Shown here: positions 1-7,415 of the stretch, piece after piece
Numbering within the stretch: position 1 is the stretch's first letter
Layout of the letters: each line of letters begins with the position of its first letter
Assembly: GCA_016931185.1 (NCBI GenBank)
Contig: JAFGFI010000239.1
Span: 1 to 40,170, forward strand
Length of the DNA: 40,170 nt
Origin: Anaerolineae bacterium
GTDB taxonomy: Bacteria; Chloroflexota; Anaerolineae; B4-G1; SLSP01
Reading direction: 5' to 3'
The notes under the pieces: model-generated
The model's input: the letters and a program-made list of their open reading frames with translations, nothing else
Told to the model about the DNA's origin: nothing
The model's database searches: none
Made by a program: the position numbers and the translations under genes

Positions 1-1
1 C

Positions 2-2326
2 GAGACAGTGGAAATGGATTATTTCAGCCCCTCCGCATCCCACTTTCTCGATGATTTGGTGCATGGGTATCACGATAAAGGAATTACGTTGGCGGGCATC
101 TATTCCGATGAAATGCACATCCAGCAGGATTGGTCGTATCACACGCACTTCGATGCCGGACAATTCACCGTGCGTTACGTCTCCCCCGGTTTCGAGCGTG
201 CGTTTGCGGCGCAGTATGGCGAAGAATACACCGCTTTTGCCAAATACCTGCTCTATTTTGCCTGCCATCAGCACGACTTCCTCCCCACACACGAGCCAAA
301 GTTGCCAAGCCAGCACGTCTTTGGCCCGGCAGTTGCCGACATCACGGCTACCCTGCGCTTTCGCAAGCACTATTACGATTTCCTTGAACATACTGTAGTG
401 GATTTAGCTATCACGGCCCGAGAGAAGCTGGAAGACTTGAACGGTCACCCGATGGATGCCTTTTACCATGCGACCTGGGCTGAATCACCGACATGTGATG
501 CCTGGGCGGTGGGGGGTGTGCATACAAGTTGGTCGCCGGAGGAACATCGTCGCCAGTATGAGTACACGCCCGACTTTATCTGGTCAAATACGGTGCAGCA
601 GGCGGCAGCAGCCTGTGCGAATTATTTCGCCTGGAATGAGTTTCTCACCGGCGGTAACAACGATACGCCTGAAGGTGGCTACGCCGACCGCAACTACTAC
701 GGGCGCGCGCTGGCTTGTTCCCTGGCGGCTCTTAATCGTAATCCCCTGGCGAGCGCGGGAATGTGGGGGATGCCGTACCCTATCCGCGAGCGGATGCAGG
801 CTGTGAGTGCGGTTTTTGGCGCAGGGGGGCATCCCGTTTTTCGCGCGGTGGCCGATTATGCGCCACGTAGTATTGACGTTCTGTTCCTCTACCCACAGGA
901 TTTGGTTGCGGTGGATGAACGCTTCGGGAGTTGGATAGTGCAATATGGATACGCTAACCTCATCACCGCCGAAAAACTGGTTGAATATGGGTGTGTCACC
1001 AATGGGGGATTGTTAGATGTTAAGGGCAGCCAATACCGTGCCGTTTGCACGCTGTATGAACCATTCCCTTCCGGCGAACTTTTGGCCTTGCTACGGGCTT
1101 TTGTTGAGAAAGGGGGCGCCGTGATCTGGTCAGGCACGCCGCCGTTGGAAGCAACTGCGCGTGCAGAAGTAGCCGACCTGTGTAGCGTAATGTTCCTTCC
1201 CACTGCGGATCCACTCGGTTTGGCCCTTCCGGCGCGCCAGGTCACCTTTTCCGGCGCACTGTCTGATGTTCCCTCGCAGATGATCCTGACTGACTTTATC
1301 GTAGACCGTGTCTTCCCCCTGCGACCCCATATAGAAGCGACATCGCGGATGCAGACACAGTCCACTATTGAGTCAATTGCCACGCTGCGCACCGGAGGGC
1401 CAGAGGCCGAGGTATGCGTCGGTGTACGCAGACTATATCCCGGCGGTGGGCAGGCGGTGGCACTCGGCTTTCGTCCCCGTGATGATCAAGCTGCGTCTAC
1501 TGGCGTCGAGGCGCGGACATGGTTCGAGATATTGCGTGCCCTAAAGCTATATCCGGGCGACGATAATCCAACCATTATCTCCCGCACCACTCCATGGTTA
1601 GCCACCGCTTTTCCCAACGGTGCATTCGGTATCTGTCCGCATTACTGCACCCATCCGGAAAGCTGGCCCGGCGGCTTTTTCCGCGACGAAGAACAGGACG
1701 CGTGCTTGATGGCGCAGAATCCACCACCCGATGATGCCATTGTGTTGGATAACCTGTGTATTGCCGGGCAGACTGTGACTTATAGCGGGCGTCATGCCGT
1801 CATCTGGCGGCTTGCAGTAGATGACGGACGACAAATAATCGATGGCGTTGCTCAGACAGTTTCCCATCTACCATCTACTATTTACCGTCTACCATTAATC
1901 GCTTTCGCCGGCACTGCCTGTACCGGCATCACTCTTAATGGGTACTCCTTCACCTGGGCCGATGAACCTGTGGACATTGCATGGCACCCTCTAGGCGCGG
2001 AATACGCAACAGCTCGGATGTCTGCATCCGCAGTTTACCAACCACTGTATCGTGTGTGGATCGGCACGTTGGGACGTGTGCGTATTCCTTTCAACTTAGA
2101 CAAAGATACATATTGTCCTTACGAGGTATGGCTGGGGGCATATAAACCGAGCCAGGTTCAAGCTTTCTCTCCAACTGTAGCCCGCGTTGGTTATGGCGCG
2201 CGGCAAGTGCCATTCACGATCGAAGATGGCGCACTCGTCCTGGATGTGGATGAGACCATTGTGGGACACTGGCTCTACGTTGTCTGCGAGGAAACTTGTG
2301 ATGACGACATCACTGTAATAAAATAG
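2..2326 (+). CDS. Glycoside-hydrolase-like protein, 5' end cut by window
   Basis: The frame is open to the left edge, so the true start lies upstream; an in-frame GTG at position 8 is unlikely to be the start. The visible 773 residues begin near a (beta/alpha)8-type catalytic motif, IYSDE, followed by a YYDFLEH segment and a later NEF motif. A middle section (about residues 285-385) resembles the glutamine-amidotransferase-like domain found behind the barrel in GH42-like enzymes (DVLFLYP, then FVEKGGAVIWSG). The C-terminal part is beta-rich. The downstream gene has the same order (TDE, YYDVL, VAVLYP), so the two appear to be distant paralogues, and by that comparison roughly 250 N-terminal residues are missing here. 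A likely role is hydrolysis of a plant or microbial glycan; the substrate cannot be read. A heptad repeat lies inside the gene at 1864-1898. Confidence 0.6.
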   Translation, partial: ETVEMDYFSPSASHFLDDLVHGYHDKGITLAGIYSDEMHIQQDWSYHTHFDAGQFTVRYVSPGFERAFAAQYGEEYTAFAKYLLYFACHQHDFLPTHEPKLPSQHVFGPAVADITATLRFRKHYYDFLEHTVVDLAITAREKLEDLNGHPMDAFYHATWAESPTCDAWAVGGVHTSWSPEEHRRQYEYTPDFIWSNTVQQAAAACANYFAWNEFLTGGNNDTPEGGYADRNYYGRALACSLAALNRNPLASAGMWGMPYPIRERMQAVSAVFGAGGHPVFRAVADYAPRSIDVLFLYPQDLVAVDERFGSWIVQYGYANLITAEKLVEYGCVTNGGLLDVKGSQYRAVCTLYEPFPSGELLALLRAFVEKGGAVIWSGTPPLEATARAEVADLCSVMFLPTADPLGLALPARQVTFSGALSDVPSQMILTDFIVDRVFPLRPHIEATSRMQTQSTIESIATLRTGGPEAEVCVGVRRLYPGGGQAVALGFRPRDDQAASTGVEARTWFEILRALKLYPGDDNPTIISRTTPWLATAFPNGAFGICPHYCTHPESWPGGFFRDEEQDACLMAQNPPPDDAIVLDNLCIAGQTVTYSGRHAVIWRLAVDDGRQIIDGVAQTVSHLPSTIYRLPLIAFAGTACTGITLNGYSFTWADEPVDIAWHPLGAEYATARMSASAVYQPLYRVWIGTLGRVRIPFNLDKDTYCPYEVWLGAYKPSQVQAFSPTVARVGYGARQVPFTIEDGALVLDVDETIVGHWLYVVCEETCDDDITVIK
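1864..1898. repeat. Five degenerate heptads inside a coding region
   Basis: Five consecutive 7-mers: CCATCTA, CCATCTA, CTATTTA, CCGTCTA, CCATTAA. They encode part of a HLPSTIYRLPL stretch in the glycosidase-like protein. The same 7-bp periodicity occurs at many intergenic sites in this window. Confidence 0.7.
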
Positions 2327-2396
2327 AGCAAATACATTTTTTGCTTGTTTGTTCCTTTCCTAAATTGTTGTTATTGTTTTGTGTAGGAGGTACTTG

Positions 2397-4733
2397 ATGA
2401 AGCATAGTTTTCCTCCCTTCAACTCAGAAATCTTTGCAACCCCACCTGCTATCTTTCGTCCCCTGCAAATCACGCACGGTCTGGATCGGTTTGGCGGCGA
2501 AGCAGCAGCAGTAGGGCAGGGGGAGGTAGATCCCGCCGGACAGTGGGCCGAGCGGCTAGAATCGCAGACGACGGTGGATATAGCTATCGATTTCAGCAAC
2601 CTGGATGCCTATCTCGCGCGTCTCGCTGGCCTGGGTTTGGGGGGTATTGTCACCAATGTAGGCTTTGAAGATTACCTGGACGATTCACGTCAATGGGCCA
2701 TCCTACGTCATGGCCTGCGCAAAGCCATTGACTTAGGCTTGCGCGTCTGGCTCTACGACGAGAAGGGCTATCCAAGCGGTACGGCGGGCGGCATTGTCAC
2801 CCGTGCCAACCCGGAACTGGCCGCGCTGGGCCTGGCTTGCTATGTACTGGATGTAACCGGTCCTGCGGACATTGTTTTTCCAATGCCGTTAAGTTGCCAC
2901 GCTTTCGTCGGCGCGCGCGCAATGTCTGTGATAGCGCAATCGGGAGAGCGGCCACAGCTTAACGAGGCGGGCGGATCAGTCGGTTCTCCGACCGTGCCTG
3001 GTGAGGATCTTTCCTCCCATATAGATGAATGGCACGTTCTCCGTTGGACTGCACCTGAGGGGCATTGGCGCGTGCTATATTTTGCCGAGCGTGTGATGTA
3101 TGAGGGTACACATTCCCAGGGCAACGTCTGCGAGTTCAAGCATTACATCAACTTGCTTGACCCCGCCGCCACACGCGCCTTTTTGCGCGTGACTCACGAA
3201 GCCTACGCCCGTGAACTCTCACCCGACCTGTGGGCAACCGTCGAGGCAATTTTCACCGACGAACCCTCATTGATGACTTATTACGTTCCCGCGCTGCCGG
3301 AACGCTATTGGGACAAAGTGCCCGTGGTGGATGCTCCTCTCTTCACCGACCGCCCCCCTGCCGTGCCCTGGACTCACGATTTCCTCGCGCAATTTCAGAT
3401 GGCCAAAGGCTATGACCTGCGGCCTTATCTGTACTTACTATTCTTCGATGATCAGCAGTCTGCTTCATCTGCTAAATCTGCTGGCTATATTCGTCAAGAT
3501 TACTACGATGTGCTTACTACCCGTTACGCCGGTGCTTTCTACGGACAGGTACTGGATTGGTGCCAATCCCACGGCATCGCATCATCGGGCCACATTTTGT
3601 TGGAAGAGAACCTCTGCGATCATGTAGCTTTCCACGGCAGTTTGTTCGCTGCCCTGCGCAAGATGGATTTGCCTGGTATTGATATGCTGAATTGCGATCC
3701 TGTGGCGATGTTGCACGGGGGATCATTTATGGGCGCATCGTTTATGGCTGTCAAACAAGTCACGTCGGTGGCACACCTCACAGGAGCCAAGCGTATTCAT
3801 AGTGAAAGCTCCGACTGGGAACAGCGCAATTATGGCAACTTTGCGTCCCTGGCAGAACGGCGAGGACAGGCCAACTTGCAATATGTCTTGGGTGTCAACC
3901 AGATTACGTCCTACTTTGGTTGGACAGAACTGGGCGATGAAGCTCAGCGGCAGTATCACGACTACGTTGGGCGACTGGGAGTATTGCTGACCGGTGGGCG
4001 GCATGTGTGCGATGTAGCGGTGCTTTATCCGATCCGCACGTTGTGGGCACATTATTTGCCGCCATTGGAACCGATCCCCAACTGGGCGGAACGCCAACAT
4101 CGTTCTGAGTGGATTTTGCGGGTTTCGACAGGATATAATGAAATGGTGAAACGCTTGCTGTGTGCGCAGGTGGATGTGGACATTATAGATGAAGAAGCCA
4201 TCGTTACCGGTGGTAGGGGAAATGGTGTGCTGTGTGTCGCTGATGAAGTCTACCGCGTTATCGTGCTGCCACCGCTAGACGCACTGGCATTGGCGACTGC
4301 TCAGGCACTCGCGGCGTTCTGCGAAGCCGGGGGCATTTTATTGAGCGTTGGCCCGTTGCCCACATTAGCGGAATGTGCGGAGAACACACCTGCGATGTGT
4401 GAGATTATGGACACTCTTTTCGGTAACGCTGGCCCTGCACGTATAGTGGCATTGGAGGACTTGCCCGATGCCATCTACCCAGCCGCCATCCCCCCTGACC
4501 TTACACTCGCGCAGCCCAATCCCGATGTGTTATACACACATCGTATATTAGGGGATCGCCATGTCTACTTTATCATCAACAACACGTCTGGATCACTTAC
4601 GTTATATCCTTCGCTGCGAGAAGCCGGTCCATATATACTTTACAGACCTCTGACAGGCGAAGTTGTATCTGTGGGAAAACGATTACAATTAGAGCTAGAA
4701 GGATTTGAAGGTGTCTTTGTGGTGAGTACATGA
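2397..4733 (+). CDS. GH106-like glycoside hydrolase (alpha-L-rhamnosidase-like)
   Basis: A 778-residue protein with no evident signal peptide, so probably cytoplasmic. ATG at 2397 is chosen over an upstream in-frame TTG because AGGAGG lies 6 nt before it. Visible landmarks are an N-terminal barrel start (GLGGIVTNV, VWLYDEKGYPSGTAGG), an acidic IFTDEPS motif (D288/E289), RQDYYDVLTTRY, SSGHILLEEN, HSESSDWEQRNYGN and a following amidotransferase-like domain (VAVLYPIRTLW, ALAAFCEAGGILLSVGPLP). The order LYDEKG-TDEP-GH..EE is typical of the large GH106/GH2-like superfamily, which often acts on rhamnose-containing glycans. The substrate is inferred from family only. It follows a related gene after 70 bp and precedes a sugar/polyol dehydrogenase, which suggests a carbohydrate-degradation operon. 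Confidence 0.7.
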   Translation: MKHSFPPFNSEIFATPPAIFRPLQITHGLDRFGGEAAAVGQGEVDPAGQWAERLESQTTVDIAIDFSNLDAYLARLAGLGLGGIVTNVGFEDYLDDSRQWAILRHGLRKAIDLGLRVWLYDEKGYPSGTAGGIVTRANPELAALGLACYVLDVTGPADIVFPMPLSCHAFVGARAMSVIAQSGERPQLNEAGGSVGSPTVPGEDLSSHIDEWHVLRWTAPEGHWRVLYFAERVMYEGTHSQGNVCEFKHYINLLDPAATRAFLRVTHEAYARELSPDLWATVEAIFTDEPSLMTYYVPALPERYWDKVPVVDAPLFTDRPPAVPWTHDFLAQFQMAKGYDLRPYLYLLFFDDQQSASSAKSAGYIRQDYYDVLTTRYAGAFYGQVLDWCQSHGIASSGHILLEENLCDHVAFHGSLFAALRKMDLPGIDMLNCDPVAMLHGGSFMGASFMAVKQVTSVAHLTGAKRIHSESSDWEQRNYGNFASLAERRGQANLQYVLGVNQITSYFGWTELGDEAQRQYHDYVGRLGVLLTGGRHVCDVAVLYPIRTLWAHYLPPLEPIPNWAERQHRSEWILRVSTGYNEMVKRLLCAQVDVDIIDEEAIVTGGRGNGVLCVADEVYRVIVLPPLDALALATAQALAAFCEAGGILLSVGPLPTLAECAENTPAMCEIMDTLFGNAGPARIVALEDLPDAIYPAAIPPDLTLAQPNPDVLYTHRILGDRHVYFIINNTSGSLTLYPSLREAGPYILYRPLTGEVVSVGKRLQLELEGFEGVFVVST

Positions 4734-4738
4734 CTGAC

Positions 4739-4764
4739 TTACTAAAAAACCAGGTTTTTAGTAA
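4739..4764 (+). terminator. Stem-loop after GH106-like gene
   Basis: TTACTAAAAA and TTTTTAGTAA form a 10-bp A/T-rich stem around a short loop, five bases after the glycosidase stop. The right arm supplies a T run. It is weak because it is GC-poor, so termination may be partial. Confidence 0.4.
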
Positions 4765-4800
4765 ATCCTCTGTATTCCCTAAACTGCGAGGTAAATCAAA

Positions 4801-5835
4801 ATGAATAAATCTCAAAACACTATGCATGCCCTCGTCTGGACTGCACCCCGCGCGATGGAGATGCAGACATTACCCATTCCAGTACTGGAACCAGATGAGG
4901 TGCTGATAAAAGTTGCCTATGCAGGTATCTGCGGATCAGAATTGAGTGGCTATCTGGGGCATAATGCTTTGCGTGTCCCGCCGCTGGTGATGGGACACGA
5001 GTTTTCCGGCGAGATTGTGGCGCTAGGTAAGGATGTGACTACTTTGACCGAAGGGCAAAATGCTACGGTGTTCCCCTTTACTGCGTGCGGTGTGTGTGCC
5101 TATTGTGTGCAGGGAATGCCCCAATTGTGTGTGTCGCGGAAGCTCCTCGGCGCGCACCGTCCCGGCGCGTTTGCGGAATACGTGGCTGTGCCTGCTGTGC
5201 AGGTGTTTCCATTGCCATCAGAGATGTCACTGCGCTTGGGCGCGTTGACGGAGCCGGTGGCGTGTGGTGTGCGTGTTGGCGAATGGGTTGGGGCAGTAGC
5301 AGGGGAAGTCGCTCTGATCATCGGCGCCGGTCCTATCGGGTTGCTGTCGCTGTTGGCCTTAAAGATATATGGTGCGAAGCGTATTTTTATCGCTGACCTT
5401 GATCCGGCACGACTGGAGATCGGCGCGGCCCTGGGTGGGGAAGTATTAGATCCCCGCGCTGTTGATGTAATCCAGGTTGTGCGCGAAGCTACCGGCGGGT
5501 TAGGGAGTGCTGTTTCTGTGGATGCCGTCGGCGCGGCGATGACACGTCGCCAGTGTATAAGCGCGACGCGTGCGCTGGGCCGCGTCGTTCTGAGCGGACT
5601 GCACGAGGAAACCAGTGCTATGCCCGTCGCCGACGTAATCCGCCGCGAATTAACGCTCCAGGGGAGTTTTTCGTACTCACCTGCCAATTTCAGCGAAGCC
5701 ATCAAATGGCTACAGGAAGGTCGTGTTCCCCTCGATCCGTGGTTGGTTGAAGCACCGCTTTTGGAAGGTGGGCTATGGTTCGACCGTCTTATTGAAGGTC
5801 CCGGCGGTGTCGCAAAAGTTCTGCTCATACCCTAG
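4801..5835 (+). CDS. Zinc-dependent medium-chain alcohol/polyol dehydrogenase
   Basis: A 344-residue MDR-superfamily oxidoreductase of the sorbitol/threonine dehydrogenase type, expected to oxidise a polyol or sugar alcohol with NAD(P). The catalytic zinc ligands are visible: C44 in AGICGSE, and H66/E67 in MGHEFSGEIVALG. The structural zinc site is complete (C96, C99, C102, C110). The Rossmann fold has IIGAGPIGLL and an acidic residue after the second strand (FIADLDP), which suggests NAD preference. Length is normal for the family. ATG at 4801 is preceded by GCGAGG at good spacing. Its position behind two glycosidase-like genes suggests it handles a released sugar. The exact substrate is not readable. 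Confidence 0.85.
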   Translation: MNKSQNTMHALVWTAPRAMEMQTLPIPVLEPDEVLIKVAYAGICGSELSGYLGHNALRVPPLVMGHEFSGEIVALGKDVTTLTEGQNATVFPFTACGVCAYCVQGMPQLCVSRKLLGAHRPGAFAEYVAVPAVQVFPLPSEMSLRLGALTEPVACGVRVGEWVGAVAGEVALIIGAGPIGLLSLLALKIYGAKRIFIADLDPARLEIGAALGGEVLDPRAVDVIQVVREATGGLGSAVSVDAVGAAMTRRQCISATRALGRVVLSGLHEETSAMPVADVIRRELTLQGSFSYSPANFSEAIKWLQEGRVPLDPWLVEAPLLEGGLWFDRLIEGPGGVAKVLLIP

Positions 5836-5863
5836 TGCCCGTCTGAGAACCAAGAGTTTAAGT

Positions 5864-5901
5864 AGTATTTTTGCGGGAGGTATGCCGCCCGCAAAAATAC
5901 T
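5864..5901. repeat. Palindrome, 14-bp stem
   Basis: AGTATTTTTGCGGG (5864-5877) pairs perfectly with CCCGCAAAAATACT (5888-5901) around a 10-nt loop. The T run is in the left arm and the A run in the right arm, the reverse of an intrinsic terminator. It belongs to a family seen also at 7292, 20606, 29162 and 34699. Confidence 0.85.
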
Positions 5902-5934
5902 CTCTAAAGATCAAGAATTAGGGGGGTGTATCTT

Positions 5935-7281
5935 ATGCTTTTTGAACGTATTGAATCCAAAGGACTGGCTCAATATTCCTATATCATCGGGGATCGTAGT
6001 GTGGCGGTGGTGATTGACCCTCGTCGGGACAGTGACGTGTATATCGAGTTAGCATTGGCGCAGGGAATGCAGATTACCGATATTGTGGAGACACATCGCC
6101 ACGAGGACTTTGTCGTCGGTTCGCCAGAATTGGCGGCGCGAACCGGGGCGCGGGCCTGGCACGCGGATGCGCAGTTGCCCTATAAATATGGACAAGCCGT
6201 GGCAGATGGGCAAGTGTGGGAGATCGGGTGGTTTACATTGAGGGCTATCCATACCCCCGGCCATACAGAGGGCAGTATGAGTTATGTCCTTTATGAGCCG
6301 GGTGACGCGCCGTGGTTGAGTTTTACCGGTGATGTGCTGTTTACCGGTGAGGTCGGGCGTGTGGATTTCCTGGGAATGGACCGCGCGCCGGCGATGGCGG
6401 GCCATCTCTACGATTCGATCTTCGGTAAACTCCTGCCGCTAGGTGATGGTGTGGTAGTTTGTCCGGGACATGGCTATGGTTCTGCGTGCGGCAGCACGAT
6501 TGCCGATCGTCCTCTTTCAACATTGGGTCTGGAACGCGCACTCAATCCCCGCCTCCAGGTCAGCGGGCGCGAGGCGTTTATTGCAGAGGTGGCGCGCAAA
6601 CTGCCCAAGCCGCAGTACTTTGAGAAGATGGAGACCTGGAATTTGCAAGGCCCGCCCGACTTGGGCACGCTGCCCGCTCCCAAATCTTTACCGCCCACGA
6701 TGTTCGTAGATGCTATGCGAGAGGCTGTGGTGATAGACACCCGGGATATGTTTAGCTTTGCAGGCGGGCATATACCCGATGCGTTGTCGCTCTCGCTGGA
6801 TAATCTGCCTAGTTACATCGGCTGGTATGTGCCGCCGGATACGCCGCTGTTGTTGGTGATGGACGATAATGATCCGATGCCCGCGGTACGCTACCTGGTA
6901 CGCCAGGGGTATGATGATATTGTGGGCTGCCTGGCGGGCGGGATGTTTGCTTGGTCGATGGCCGGATTGCCACTGGCAACAACCCCGCTGGTGCGGCCTG
7001 CCGACCTGTCCTCCCATCCCCATAGCTGGATTTTAGATGTGCGCAATCCTGAAGACTTTGTGGCCGGGGCATTGCCCGGCGCCGTCAATATCTCCCACAA
7101 ATATCTGGCCGAGCGACTGGATGAGGTACCCTCGGATCGTCCGATCTGCACCTACTGCGCTGCTGGCCCGCGCTCTATGGCTGCCGCCAGTGCGCTCCAA
7201 CGCGCGGGCCATGCGTCAGTATCTGTGCTGTTGGGAGGCATCAACCGCTGGGCGGCTGAAGGCCTGCCCGTAAAAAATTAG
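5935..7281 (+). CDS. Metallo-beta-lactamase fold plus two rhodanese domains (persulfide dioxygenase-like)
   Basis: A 448-residue cytoplasmic fusion. Residues 1 to about 240 are an ETHE1-like metallo-beta-lactamase domain with ETHRHEDF (H54, H56, D58), HTPGHTEGS (H110), FTGDVLF (D133) and CPGHGYGS; the final His of the usual HxHxDH is Phe. Two rhodanese modules follow. The first (about 265-350) keeps the fold but has DDND where the active Cys should be, so it is probably inactive. The second carries C408 in YCAAGPRS. Such fusions oxidise glutathione or low-molecular-weight persulfides and move sulfane sulfur to sulfite; that role is inferred from the family. ATG at 5935 is preferred over GTG at 5926 because a GGGGGG Shine-Dalgarno lies just upstream. 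Confidence 0.85.
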   Translation: MLFERIESKGLAQYSYIIGDRSVAVVIDPRRDSDVYIELALAQGMQITDIVETHRHEDFVVGSPELAARTGARAWHADAQLPYKYGQAVADGQVWEIGWFTLRAIHTPGHTEGSMSYVLYEPGDAPWLSFTGDVLFTGEVGRVDFLGMDRAPAMAGHLYDSIFGKLLPLGDGVVVCPGHGYGSACGSTIADRPLSTLGLERALNPRLQVSGREAFIAEVARKLPKPQYFEKMETWNLQGPPDLGTLPAPKSLPPTMFVDAMREAVVIDTRDMFSFAGGHIPDALSLSLDNLPSYIGWYVPPDTPLLLVMDDNDPMPAVRYLVRQGYDDIVGCLAGGMFAWSMAGLPLATTPLVRPADLSSHPHSWILDVRNPEDFVAGALPGAVNISHKYLAERLDEVPSDRPICTYCAAGPRSMAAASALQRAGHASVSVLLGGINRWAAEGLPVKN

Positions 7282-7291
7282 AAATGAGAAG

Positions 7292-7337
7292 GGGCATTTT
7301 TCAATTTCCGAGCATAGCTTGAAATTGAAAAATGCCC
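7292..7337. repeat. Palindrome, 17-bp stem
   Basis: GGGCATTTTTCAATTTC (7292-7308) pairs perfectly with GAAATTGAAAAATGCCC (7321-7337). The 12-nt loop contains AGCATAGCT, itself a small hairpin with an ATA centre. It starts 11 bases after the stop of the rhodanese gene. Confidence 0.85.
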
Positions 7338-7380
7338 TGGTTGCATCATTTCCCCCTATTCCCTTTTTCCCATTCCGCAT

Positions 7381-7386
7381 TATAAT
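7381..7386 (+). promoter_or_regulatory. Possible -10 box before DnaQ-DinG gene
   Basis: A perfect TATAAT lies 29 bases before the ATG, but no recognisable -35 sits at 16-18 bp spacing. It could be a weak promoter. Confidence 0.25.
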
Positions 7387-7415
7387 CCTTCTGTTATTTT
7401 CCAGAAAGGAGCCGT

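Noticed and set aside
2327..2345. Terminator after the first gene
   Set aside because: AGCAAA/TTTGCT gives only six A/T-rich pairs with no following T run; too weak to call.
5100..5828. 242-codon open frame antisense to the dehydrogenase
   Set aside because: Rich in Ser, Thr, Arg and Pro as expected of a shadow frame; the sense gene has a complete set of zinc ligands.
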